Below are positions 5,906-13,011 of a stretch of DNA of 13,011 nt, piece after piece (position 1 is the first letter of the stretch; each line of letters begins with the position of its first letter). The stretch is taken from assembly GCA_049589355.1 (NCBI GenBank), contig JBAWAP010000048.1:1-13011 (forward strand), read 5' to 3'. The notes below the pieces were generated by a model that did not search any database, was not told the origin of the DNA, and worked only from the letters and a program-made list of their open reading frames with translations. Made by a program: the position numbers and the translations under genes. Origin of the DNA: JBAWAP01 sp049589355 (GTDB lineage Bacteria > Chloroflexota > Anaerolineae > VGOG01).

Positions 5906-7392
5906 CACTCATCGAACAGCCCTGGTGGCACTTGCCCTTCCATATTCTCCGGCACGGGCAGCCCCAAGGCATACAGGGCCAGCGGCGCGACGTCAGTTAG
6001 CGAACAATCTGGCAGGCGCTGAGGACGGACCCTCGCGGCCGACACAATTAGCGTGCCCTGTGGGGCGTGATCGCCGCTGATCAACGGGTGTAGTCCTTGG
6101 GGAGCGGCGTCGGGATTCCATTCCAGAAGCAGGTCGGGCGGCAGGTAGCCAGTTCCCTGCGCCTGGTCGTAGGGTTGGAAATGCACGGCGTTAACATACG
6201 CCAGGCCGCTGTGTTCGTCACGCCAGGCCAGCAACTCTGCAGCGATGCGCTCACACAGCGCGTCATAATCAGTCGGCACGACGCACCCGTTGGGCTGGCG
6301 TCCACGGAGGTTCACCCACAGTTCCTGATGGTCGAGGGCCGCGTACACCTGCGTGTGTGGCCAATCAATCGCACCGATGCGGAGTTGTGTTTCCACGGCA
6401 CGGCGCAGTGCGGGGATAGACGCCAGGAGTTGCTGTCGCAGGCGAAAGCTTACCCGTCGCCGCGCCTGGGCTATGAACACACCAGCGAGGCGCGCCAGTG
6501 GGTTGCGCCGTCTATCCTGCCGATAGTGTAGTAGCCCTTGACTTGCCAGCCAGCCATTGAGATGATCGCGTGTGCCGCACAGCGGCCCAAAGCCGTGATC
6601 CGAGCAGATGATCACCAGGCCGTCGGCAGGCAGATGCTTCAGCAGACGCGCCAAGTGGCGGTCTAGTATCCGATAGCCATCGTAGATGAGAGCGCGGCCT
6701 GTCGGATCGGGTGTTGTGTCCAGTGCACTCCAACAATAGTGTTGCCACACATCGGGGAGGCTGTAGACAACCACCAGCAAATCCCAGGCAATGTGCTGCA
6801 TAAAGTATTCGGCGGCGCGAGTGCGCCCTTCAGTCTCACGCTCGACGGCAGCTTTGCCTGCTGCCACCTGACCTGCTTGCATGTAGGACGCCAGGCCACA
6901 GTCAATGATGTAATCGCCGATGCTCCGTCGCAGCTCGCGGTAGGTGCCAGGTGGGTAGTCGAAGCCGGACGCGCGCTCGCTGGGTGCGTCTATGCCCGCC
7001 AGCAACACACCGCATAGGGGCCGAGCCGGGTAGGTGTGAGGCACATTGAGCACTATGACCGTTCGACCCGCCTCACTGGCCACTTGCCAGAAGGAGGGCA
7101 CCCGACAGTCCGAGCCATTCGTGGGACGGAGCGCGTAGGCGTCCGGTTGGTGGTGAAAGTCATGCAAAATACCATGGCGCAGCGGGCTGCAGCCGGTCGC
7201 AAAAGAGGCCCAGGTTGGCCCGGTGGCCATGTTCGTCACCGACCGCAGTACGCCGTAGGCTCCGTCCCGCAGCAACCGGGCGAAGGTGGGTAACTCGCCA
7301 GCCTCCACCAGTGTCAGTAACACCTTGAGTGTCATGCCGTCCAAGCCAATGACCATGACTTTGTGGCTGGGGGGAGATATGTGTGTAAGCAT
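5905..7392 (-). CDS. Alkaline-phosphatase-superfamily phosphoesterase (type I phosphodiesterase/nucleotide pyrophosphatase-like)
   Basis: The 495-residue protein shows an ordered set of AlkP-superfamily metal ligands: D18 in VIGLDGMT, the probable nucleophile T60 in GPTWASFATG, D214 and H218 in PDVWQHYC, D265-H266 in CSDHGFGP, and H442 in SGDHAPQG. It should bind two metal ions and hydrolyse or transfer a phosphate ester or phosphodiester. There is no signal peptide or membrane segment, so it is probably cytoplasmic, unlike classical periplasmic phosphatases. There is no sulfatase CxPxR formylglycine motif. ATG 7392 has GGAG 5 nt upstream. The stop overlaps the radical SAM start, so the two products are probably made together. 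In this context it may act on a nucleotide sugar, a polyprenyl-linked sugar phosphate or a phosphoglycan; that role is inference. Confidence 0.88.
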   Translation of the reverse strand: MLTHISPPSHKVMVIGLDGMTLKVLLTLVEAGELPTFARLLRDGAYGVLRSVTNMATGPTWASFATGCSPLRHGILHDFHHQPDAYALRPTNGSDCRVPSFWQVASEAGRTVIVLNVPHTYPARPLCGVLLAGIDAPSERASGFDYPPGTYRELRRSIGDYIIDCGLASYMQAGQVAAGKAAVERETEGRTRAAEYFMQHIAWDLLVVVYSLPDVWQHYCWSALDTTPDPTGRALIYDGYRILDRHLARLLKHLPADGLVIICSDHGFGPLCGTRDHLNGWLASQGLLHYRQDRRRNPLARLAGVFIAQARRRVSFRLRQQLLASIPALRRAVETQLRIGAIDWPHTQVYAALDHQELWVNLRGRQPNGCVVPTDYDALCERIAAELLAWRDEHSGLAYVNAVHFQPYDQAQGTGYLPPDLLLEWNPDAAPQGLHPLISGDHAPQGTLIVSAARVRPQRLPDCSLTDVAPLALYALGLPVPENMEGQVPPGLFDE

Positions 7393-7422
7393 GTGTTCTC
7401 CAGGAACCTCTGTAGCAAGTCT

Positions 7423-8169
7423 TCAACGGACATCAGTCGCTTTGCCACATAAATAGACGAGGTAGTTGGCCCAGTTGAGAGGCACAAAAGGGCCTAAGAA
7501 CAACCGGAGCAAGTCTTTGGGATGCATCAGATACCAGCGAAGGTCAGCCAGGCTGCGAGGCCACGCTCGCTCGTATTTGACTGTCCGAATAACTTCCATG
7601 CCGGCCGCCTCAAGCAAGTCCTGCCACTCCAAGCGAGCAGCGTAGCGTTGGATGGGCTGACCGTCGTCGAAGGTGCGGCCAGTACGCAACGCAGTCCACA
7701 CGTTGCCCAGCAGGCCAAAAGTGTTGGGCAACAGGACACAGGCACAGCCACCCGGCTTTAATACTCTGGCGAGTTCTCGCGCCCCCACCTCTGGATGCGC
7801 ATAGTGCTCCAGACTGCCTATGTGGGTCACGTAGTCGAAGCACGCATCGGGGTATGGGAGTCGTTCCCCATTGCCTACGACCAGATTCGCTGCTGAGGCT
7901 TCTCGCTGAGCAATACGCAACGCCGCTTCAGAGAGGTCAACCCCGTGGGCTTTTAGCCCTGCTTGGGCTGCCAGACGGGGCAAAGAACCAACGCCACACG
8001 AGATGTCGAGCAGGCGACGACCCGGTTGAACATCCAGCAGGCCTAACAGCCACTGATAAAAAGAGTCCAGATGCCGGATCTCTGCGGTGCTGTAGATGTT
8101 CTCGTAAGCACTTTTGCTCCAGCGAGTGGTAGCATCCTCTTGGGGACGGATTTCAAGCACTGCTTTCAT
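7423..8169 (-). CDS. Class I SAM-dependent methyltransferase
   Basis: The 248-residue protein has a Rossmann-type methyltransferase core: motif I LLDISCGVGSLP (53-64), the acidic ribose-binding residue D78 in GVDLS, motif II FDYVTHIGSLEHY (111-123) and RVLKPGG (135-141). The C-terminal extension from about 170 to 248 probably shapes the acceptor site. It should transfer a methyl group from S-adenosylmethionine to a small acceptor, probably a sugar hydroxyl, amine or carboxyl given the neighbours. The frame is open up to 8220, but ATG 8169 forms an ATGA overlap with the upstream methyltransferase stop, the same coupling style as elsewhere in this run, so the shorter form is preferred. A 30-nt gap separates it from the phosphoesterase. 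S in place of the usual G in DISCG is a mild variation. Confidence 0.87.
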   Translation of the reverse strand: MKAVLEIRPQEDATTRWSKSAYENIYSTAEIRHLDSFYQWLLGLLDVQPGRRLLDISCGVGSLPRLAAQAGLKAHGVDLSEAALRIAQREASAANLVVGNGERLPYPDACFDYVTHIGSLEHYAHPEVGARELARVLKPGGCACVLLPNTFGLLGNVWTALRTGRTFDDGQPIQRYAARLEWQDLLEAAGMEVIRTVKYERAWPRSLADLRWYLMHPKDLLRLFLGPFVPLNWANYLVYLCGKATDVR

Positions 8170-9149
8170 AGTTTCTGTCGGCATTGAGCGAAGACGGTCA
8201 TAACCGAACTCTGGTTCCAACGGTCGGCTATGGCGTAGTAGGGTAGCGTCAGCAAACGCAGCGGAAGGGAGCCCATAGCCCGTTTCAACCAGTAACGCCT
8301 TCTATCGCTGCCCACTTTTTCGTCCAACCAGAAGCCCAGACTGAGGGCTAGAACGTGGTGACGACCAGTGAAAGAGGTGATTTCTTCTACCTCAAAGCCT
8401 GTCAAGGCTAGCATCTTTTCCAAGGTACGGCGCGAAAAAATGTAGAGATGGCGCGGGGCATCCAGCCCAGCCCAGTAGCGCTCAAAAAAACTGGCCTCAA
8501 TGCAATCAGGATTGGGTAAACTGATGGTCAGCAGACCCCCTGGTCTGATGATCCGGGCGATCTCAATGAGGGTAGCCCGAGGCTGATGAAGATGCTCAAG
8601 CACATTCCACAGGGTAATGATGTCGAAGAAGGAATCGGGGTAGTGAGCGTCGGTCAGGGTCCCAGCGAAGACGTTTAGCCCCAGGCGTTCCCTGGCGTAG
8701 TTGGCTGCTTCAGCATTGATCTCCACTCCATAGGGCTCCCAATTACCCCGCTGGCGCATAGCATTCAGGAAACTGCCTGTCGAGCACCCTATGTCCAACA
8801 CCCGCCCCTCTTTCACATCTGAACGGGCAATGACGGCTCGACAGCGTTTGCTCACACCGTAGCGATGATCCAGCCGGACAAGGACTGAAGGGTGATCGTC
8901 AAGGGTTGAGTAAGGGTGGTAGTCGCTGGGATAATAACGAGCCATTTCCTCCATCGTGGGCCGGGGGGTGAGATACATCAGGCCGCACTGGCGACACCGC
9001 ACCAGGTGAAAAGTCCCATCGAGATGATGCAGACGATCTTGCTCTTCGAATACGAGTTCGGTGTCATTAGCACCGCACAGATCGCAGTTGACCTCTTCTA
9101 ACATTTTTTCACTAGATGGGCTCATTGGCCACACTGGACCGCCATCCAT
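8166..9149 (-). CDS. Zinc-ribbon class I SAM-dependent methyltransferase
   Basis: A 327-residue protein. An N-terminal zinc ribbon, C22-x2-C25 and C52-x2-C55 (CDLCG ... CRQCG), precedes a methyltransferase domain with motif I VLDIGCSTGSFL (117-128), the acidic residue E143 in GVEIN, LWNVLEHL (180-187) and IIRPGG (200-205). This architecture is common in glycan and natural-product clusters, where such enzymes methylate sugars or related acceptors (family knowledge); the acceptor here is unknown. The start is uncertain. ATG 9149 has AGGGGG 7 nt upstream but overlaps the GT2 gene by 38 nt. ATG 9125 overlaps by 14 nt without a clear SD. ATG 9104 begins just after the GT2 stop and close to the zinc ribbon. 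The end, with an ATGA overlap into the next methyltransferase, is certain. Confidence 0.85.
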   Translation of the reverse strand: MDGGPVWPMSPSSEKMLEEVNCDLCGANDTELVFEEQDRLHHLDGTFHLVRCRQCGLMYLTPRPTMEEMARYYPSDYHPYSTLDDHPSVLVRLDHRYGVSKRCRAVIARSDVKEGRVLDIGCSTGSFLNAMRQRGNWEPYGVEINAEAANYARERLGLNVFAGTLTDAHYPDSFFDIITLWNVLEHLHQPRATLIEIARIIRPGGLLTISLPNPDCIEASFFERYWAGLDAPRHLYIFSRRTLEKMLALTGFEVEEITSFTGRHHVLALSLGFWLDEKVGSDRRRYWLKRAMGSLPLRLLTLPYYAIADRWNQSSVMTVFAQCRQKL

Positions 9150-9996
9150 GGTAGAACCCCCTGGCACAGGCCCATGCCGCTTGTCCATTTCCTCTTGCAA
9201 AGTCTCTCAACATCACCCACAGAGTGCTTGGGATCAAGTAGAGCCACGCCAGTGACGAGTAGCGATGGCGGTAGAATTGAACTCGATGACGATGCTTCAA
9301 GTAGCGTTGGCTGCTGACATCCCCCCGGGTACTGAGAGAGACTTTGTGCCACATACGAGCAGCGGGCACACAAAGAATGGCAAATCCAGCTTTAGCCGCG
9401 CGCCAGCAGAAGTCGGCGTCCTCATAATACATAAAGTACTTCGGATCAAATAGGCCGATGGTGGAGAAGACCTGTCTCCGGATCAACATGCCGCAGCCGG
9501 TCACAAAATCAACGGGCAGCGTCTCCCGTGTTTTCAACTCTCTGGCTGGGACCTTAAGCGGGATTGGCAGCCAACGATGGTGCCGGTCACCGATCCGCCA
9601 AACTCGCTCCGGTTGGTCATAGTAGAAGATAGCAGGGGCAAGGATGCCCACATCCGGCCGGCGACTGGCCATGTTCATTAGCCGTTCGATCATATCTGGG
9701 GCGATTATGGTGTCGTTATTCAAGAGCAAGATCCAATCGGCGCCCTGGGCCAGTGCGTGTTGGATTCCCACGTTGATCCCTTTTGCAAAACCGAGGTTCT
9801 CTTCGTTGACGATGAGATCAATGGCCTCACCAAAGCGGTCAACGAGGGCCGAGGCTGACCCATCTTGAGACCCATTATCAACGACCACCACTCGCAGGCG
9901 TTTACAACTGCTTGCAAGCACAGAATTGACACAGGCAATGGTATCGTCCTTCAGGTTCCAGTTCAGGATGACCACGAAGACCTTGGGCTTGTCCAT
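9112..9996 (-). CDS. GT2-family glycosyltransferase, paralogue of the GT2 at 3712-4647
   Basis: The 294-residue GT-A glycosyltransferase has FVVILNWNL (7-15), VVDNGSQD (38-45), ENLGFAKGINVGI (66-78), LLNNDT with N93-N94-D95 as the DxD equivalent, FMYYEDADFC (188-197) and MWHKVS (215-220). It should be an inverting, cytoplasmic sugar transferase of the rhamnosyltransferase-like group. It shares with the plus-strand GT2 the whole YYD-x-PER-x-W-x-GDR-x2-RWLP block (17 of 23 identical), a feature I do not associate with GT2 enzymes in general, so the two are close paralogues. The C-terminal WLYLIPSTLWVML (251-263) is hydrophobic and may touch the membrane. The ATG lies 9 nt after the upstream GT4 stop with a weak AGAAG SD; the downstream methyltransferase start overlaps its 3' end. 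Confidence 0.92.
   Translation of the reverse strand: MDKPKVFVVILNWNLKDDTIACVNSVLASSCKRLRVVVVDNGSQDGSASALVDRFGEAIDLIVNEENLGFAKGINVGIQHALAQGADWILLLNNDTIIAPDMIERLMNMASRRPDVGILAPAIFYYDQPERVWRIGDRHHRWLPIPLKVPARELKTRETLPVDFVTGCGMLIRRQVFSTIGLFDPKYFMYYEDADFCWRAAKAGFAILCVPAARMWHKVSLSTRGDVSSQRYLKHRHRVQFYRHRYSSLAWLYLIPSTLWVMLRDFARGNGQAAWACARGFYHGWRSSVANEPI
9157..9162 (-). promoter_or_regulatory. Shine-Dalgarno AGGGGG for the methyltransferase start at 9149
   Basis: On the minus strand AGGGGG lies 7 nt before ATG 9149, inside the 3' end of the GT2 gene. It is the best-placed SD among the three candidate starts of the zinc-ribbon methyltransferase and decides the chosen start, though only weakly. Confidence 0.4.
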
Positions 9997-10005
9997 CTTC
10001 TGAAA

Positions 10006-11169
10006 TCATAAAGTGTCTAGGAAACGCCAGTAGACGGCTTCGATCTCGGCTGCGGCGCGGCGTTCGTCGAACAGGGCGCGAGCGCGATCCCGCCCGGTTT
10101 GGCGCAGCCTATGGCCAAGATTTTGCTCAGTCAGCACACGGTCTAACGCAGAAGCCAGCGCGACGCTATCACCGACCGGTACCACCAGCCCAGCGTCGCC
10201 CACAATCTCGCTGGCGGACCCTCCCGTGGTTGTGACCACAGGTAACCCTGCCGCCATAGCCTCCACCAATGGGATGCCAAATCCCTCTAGCAGAGTTGGT
10301 AAAACGAAGGCGTCAGCAGCAGCGAAATAGGTCAACAAGTCCGAATCGGGTACATACCCGGCGATGTGAGCTCGCGAACGCATACTGCCTAAGGCGTCCC
10401 AAAATCGCTCTTGATAGTGAGCTTCCCATTTGCCGACCATCACCAAATGGGCCGGTGTCTGCATCACCCTCAGCGCACGTGCTAAATACTCAACCCCTTT
10501 GCGGGGTGTCGAAAAGCCCACGTAAAGTAGGACTGGGGCGTCGGCGGATAGCCCCAATCGTCGCCGGGCCTCGCCCCGCTCCGGCAGCGTATCGAAGCGG
10601 TGCAGGTCAATGCCAGGATAGACCAGGGTCGTGCGCGCCGGGTCAACTCCGTAATGTTCAACGAACTCCCGCTGGGTAGCGATACTGGGCATAATGATGT
10701 GCCCTGCACGCTGCACAGCCGGTCGCTCCATCACCCACCGGGCTCCATTGTAATACATCAGGCGGAAAAGATAATTGCGCCGGTTGGTGTGATAGGGGCG
10801 GCCATGGTGGCTGGTGAGACGCTGGCGGAAAGATTGAAAGGTCGAGGCTACGAAAGTGCCACGGTAAGCATAGGCAAAGTGAATGTCGGCGAAATGAACC
10901 ACGTCGAAGTGGTCACTATGGGCACGCAAGTACCTGGCGGCCTGCCAGCCGAAACCAGGCCACTCGAAACAGCCGATAGGCACTCGGACAACGGAAACGT
11001 GGTCGGGTAACCGCACGTCATCTATTCGGTCGCCCTCGGAGCGTTTGGAGGCCACCACTGTAACAGTGTGACCCCGCGCAGCAAGCCCCTGGGCGACTCT
11101 CTCGGCGTAGATGGTCAGGCCGGACGAGCGGAAGGGTGGAAAATCGAGGGTCAGAAGGCATACCCGCAT
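10006..11169 (-). CDS. GT4-family glycosyltransferase, paralogue of the GT4 at 1446-2603
   Basis: The 387-residue GT-B glycosyltransferase starts MRVCLLTLDFPPFRSSGLTIY, which aligns residue for residue with the plus-strand GT4. It has YVGFSTPRKGVEYL (216-229) and the E-x7-E motif LLEGFGIPLVE with E295 and E303, marks of retaining nucleotide-sugar transferases. The HFADIHFAYAYRG ... QSFRQRLT block (92-119) is nearly the same as in the plus-strand copy. The ATG is preceded by AGGGGAG with a 5-nt spacer, and the gene overlaps the upstream GT4 by 19 nt, so translation is probably coupled. It lies directly before the GT2 paralogue, 9 nt apart; in the plus operon a radical SAM gene stands between the two. 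Donor and acceptor are unknown. Confidence 0.92.
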   Translation of the reverse strand: MRVCLLTLDFPPFRSSGLTIYAERVAQGLAARGHTVTVVASKRSEGDRIDDVRLPDHVSVVRVPIGCFEWPGFGWQAARYLRAHSDHFDVVHFADIHFAYAYRGTFVASTFQSFRQRLTSHHGRPYHTNRRNYLFRLMYYNGARWVMERPAVQRAGHIIMPSIATQREFVEHYGVDPARTTLVYPGIDLHRFDTLPERGEARRRLGLSADAPVLLYVGFSTPRKGVEYLARALRVMQTPAHLVMVGKWEAHYQERFWDALGSMRSRAHIAGYVPDSDLLTYFAAADAFVLPTLLEGFGIPLVEAMAAGLPVVTTTGGSASEIVGDAGLVVPVGDSVALASALDRVLTEQNLGHRLRQTGRDRARALFDERRAAAEIEAVYWRFLDTL

Positions 11170-12230
11170 AGCGTCTCCCCTACAACAGAGGCCAACTGGT
11201 CGGCGACGATGTGGGTAGCAAGCCGCTGCTGAAAGAGCCTATAGCCACCCCATGCGATACAGCGGCGCAACGCACCGTCATCGGCAAGAGTGCGAATGGC
11301 TTCTGCCAAGGCCGCCGGGTTGCCCATGGGAACAGTGTAGACATCCTCACCAGAGGTAAAGACTTCGCGAGTAGCAGGGTTGTCGGCTACGATAGTAGGC
11401 TTCCGCATGGCTACAAACTGAAAAGTCTTGGTGGAGATAACTCGTGCCGCCTTAGGCACAGTAGAGAAATGTCCCCCCAGGCAAACGGAAGCCCGGGCGA
11501 TGTACTCTGGCAACTGTCCCAACGGGATCCAACCCACCAACTCGACGTTGGTCAAGCTCAGGTCGGTGATCACCCGCTGCACGGCAGCGCGGCGCCTGCC
11601 GTCACCGCCGAGGGTAAAATGGATCTCGGGCCGGTCACGCAGCAGGGCAGCAGCTTCCACGATAACCTCTGTACCGTGAAGTGGAAGAAATGCACCGTAA
11701 TAGAAAACCTCAAAACGTGGTGACGCGATAGGCGTTCGATCGCGCGGATAGAAAAGCGCTTCGTCACAGCCCACGTAGACGGGTGTAATCTTGTTTCTCG
11801 GGACCCCGAAGGTTTCTGTGAAGTAATGAGCATGAGCCTGGGTATCGGTGATGACGTGAGTCGCCACCTGACAGCTACGACGGTCAAGCCAGTGGGCCAG
11901 GCGTCCTACGGGCGAGCGGGGGCGGAACCAGCGGCGGTCTTCGCACAGGGTGTCGTAAGTAGACACATAGGCGTCGAGGACAATGGGCTTGCGCTGTAGA
12001 AGAGCAAGAGCGATAGCAATAGGTTGTCCATAGAAACCAGCGAAGCAGACCTCGTAATCCGGGCGTCGGGCGATGAATCGGGCCAACCCGGAGATTATAC
12101 GTGCCACAGTGCTGCGGACACCGGTAGTGAATACGGCGACCTCGAAATGGGTGCTTAAAGCGGCGAGCAGGACGCGGTTGCGTATATAGCCCACCTCACG
12201 GCCAGAGATGAATAGCACACGGGGCTTCAT
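11151..12230 (-). CDS. GT-B glycosyltransferase, GT4-like (divergent, not paralogous to the other two GT4 genes)
   Basis: The 359-residue protein starts MKPRVLFISGREVGYIRNR, a typical GT-B first strand. Its C-terminal domain has EVFYYGAFLPLHGTEVIVEA (174-193), the strand and loop that open the donor domain, then LGGDGRRR (207-214), VELVGWIP (229-236) and STKTFQFVAMRKPTI (266-280), followed by NPATRE ending at E289. The canonical E-x7-E is not present; K268 stands in the region of the first glutamate, as in some GT4 subgroups whose motif reads K-x-F-x-Y/F-x-A. Function is presumed to be sugar transfer in the cytoplasm. It has a strong SD (GGGAG, 6-nt spacer, 12237-12241), consistent with being the first gene of the coupled run, and overlaps the next GT4 by 19 nt. 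Confidence 0.87.
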   Translation of the reverse strand: MKPRVLFISGREVGYIRNRVLLAALSTHFEVAVFTTGVRSTVARIISGLARFIARRPDYEVCFAGFYGQPIAIALALLQRKPIVLDAYVSTYDTLCEDRRWFRPRSPVGRLAHWLDRRSCQVATHVITDTQAHAHYFTETFGVPRNKITPVYVGCDEALFYPRDRTPIASPRFEVFYYGAFLPLHGTEVIVEAAALLRDRPEIHFTLGGDGRRRAAVQRVITDLSLTNVELVGWIPLGQLPEYIARASVCLGGHFSTVPKAARVISTKTFQFVAMRKPTIVADNPATREVFTSGEDVYTVPMGNPAALAEAIRTLADDGALRRCIAWGGYRLFQQRLATHIVADQLASVVGETLCGYAF

Positions 12231-12270
12231 CCCCTTCTCCCTTCAAGAAATACACCTTGGCGTGGTTCTC

Positions 12271-13011
12271 TTATTGACGGCTCGCGATAGATAGTTTGCT
12301 ACTTGGGCTTTCCAGCAGCAAAGCCACTCCCTGTCCATACAACTGGAGTGAGTCATGAGGTCTATCATTGTATTCCTCCTCGGTCAGCATCGGCCAGGTT
12401 GGCCCGGATACGTTGATTACAGTTCCATCAGCCAAAACCTGACGCCATACACCCAATATAGCTGCCTGCACGGTTGGGGCGTAGGCATCCTTGTCCAACC
12501 AACCTTCTTGAATGCCTCTCCTTAGAGCATAGCCAATCAACGCAGAGCCAGAAGTTTCCAGGTAGGAATCGGGCCGGGTGAGAACTGTATGCCACAGGCC
12601 GCTCGCATCTTGCAGCGGTTTGAGACCCTCCACCTGCTTCTGCATGATGTCCAGAATCGTTGAGCGGAGGGGGTGAGTGGTGGTTATGGCTGACAAGACC
12701 TCCACGTCCGCCAGTAACGCCCAGCCATTGCCGCGCCCCCAGTAAACCTCTCCAGCAGGGTCGTTCCCACTCTCATCCCAGGCGTGATAGTATAACCCGC
12801 TCACTGGATGCTGCAAGTGGTCTGCGTGCTGGATCACTTGGGTGATTGCCTCATCAGCATAGATGTCGTTACCACTGATTTGGCTCATTTTGATCAAGAA
12901 TGGAACCGCCCCCAGAAGCGTGTCAACCCATACTCTGTTGCTGTCGTGGGTCAGTGTGCCGTCAGTTGTACGCGGGGCTGTGTTCACGAGGTAGTCGGCT
13001 ACTTGCTGAGC
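12271..13011 (-). CDS. GH88/GH105-family unsaturated glycuronyl/rhamnogalacturonyl hydrolase, C-terminal part (cut by window edge)
   Basis: The frame stays open to the right edge and gives 246 residues plus the stop; the true start lies outside the window, so a GTG at 12987 should not be taken as one. Visible marks, numbered from the edge, are RVWVDTLLGAVPFL (26-39, with D30), YYHAWDE (74-80, with D79), the W-G-R-G-N-G-W signature at 91-97, and YLETSGSALIGYALRRG (150-166). These are the (alpha/alpha)6-barrel motifs of GH105/GH88 enzymes. Two aspartates in the equivalent contexts are catalytic in YteR (family knowledge). The family removes unsaturated uronic acids left by polysaccharide lyases. 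The stop lies 40 nt before the GT4 gene with no visible terminator, so co-transcription is possible. A degradative enzyme here is unexpected; it may belong to a separate upstream unit. A signal peptide cannot be assessed. Confidence 0.85.
   Translation of the reverse strand, partial: AQQVADYLVNTAPRTTDGTLTHDSNRVWVDTLLGAVPFLIKMSQISGNDIYADEAITQVIQHADHLQHPVSGLYYHAWDESGNDPAGEVYWGRGNGWALLADVEVLSAITTTHPLRSTILDIMQKQVEGLKPLQDASGLWHTVLTRPDSYLETSGSALIGYALRRGIQEGWLDKDAYAPTVQAAILGVWRQVLADGTVINVSGPTWPMLTEEEYNDRPHDSLQLYGQGVALLLESPSSKLSIASRQ

Noticed and set aside
5905..7392. Sulfatase reading for the AlkP-superfamily protein.
   Set aside because: There is no C/S-x-P-x-R formylglycine motif; the T60 context and DHGFGP motif fit a phosphodiesterase/phosphatase type.
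11211..11723. A 170-codon plus-strand frame opposite the GT4 gene at 11151-12230.
   Set aside because: The minus strand shows clear GT-B motifs, tight coupling with neighbours and a strong Shine-Dalgarno site; the plus frame is a shadow in G+C-rich DNA.

Overview
The window is a densely packed bacterial glycan-biosynthesis region from an organism with moderately high G+C. It contains no rRNA, tRNA, CRISPR or insertion sequence that I can see. The mix of PerA-like aminotransferase, GT4/GT2 glycosyltransferases, SPASM radical SAM proteins, an AlkP-superfamily enzyme and a GH88/GH105 enzyme fits an environmental bacterium such as a Chloroflexota (Anaerolineae-type) member. That taxonomic guess is inference from general knowledge, not from a marker gene.

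Layout. (i) Positions 1-81, minus strand: the first 27 residues of a DPM-like GT2 glycosyltransferase that runs off the left edge. (ii) 82-319: a divergent control region with a promoter candidate for each direction. (iii) 320-4647, plus strand: a four-gene operon of DegT/DnrJ/EryC1/StrS aminotransferase (closest by eye to GDP-perosamine synthase), GT4 glycosyltransferase, SPASM radical SAM protein and GT2 glycosyltransferase. (iv) 4648-4702: a 55-nt convergent gap. (v) 12230-4703, minus strand: a tightly coupled seven-gene run, in transcription order GT4, GT4, GT2, zinc-ribbon methyltransferase, methyltransferase, AlkP-superfamily phosphoesterase, SPASM radical SAM. (vi) 13011-12271, minus strand: the C-terminal 246 residues of a GH88/GH105-type hydrolase, cut by the right edge, 40 nt upstream of that run.

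How the genes may work together. The aminotransferase would make a nucleotide-linked 4-amino-4,6-dideoxy sugar. The GT4 and GT2 enzymes would assemble a glycan. The methyltransferases, radical SAM proteins and AlkP-family enzyme would modify it or its carrier. No flippase, polymerase, ABC exporter or initiating phosphoglycosyltransferase lies in the window, so the product (O-antigen, exopolysaccharide or protein/lipid glycan) cannot be named.

The most notable structure is that the two convergent operons carry paralogous parts. The GT4 at 1446-2603 matches the GT4 at 10006-11169, and the GT2 at 3712-4647 matches the GT2 at 9112-9996. Each operon also holds a radical SAM protein with the same C-terminal cysteine spacing. 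This looks like a duplicated GT4-GT2-radical SAM module with different accessory enzymes. Several starts were moved from the longest reading frame because paralogue alignment, Shine-Dalgarno position or stop/start overlap favoured an internal codon; reasons are given per gene.
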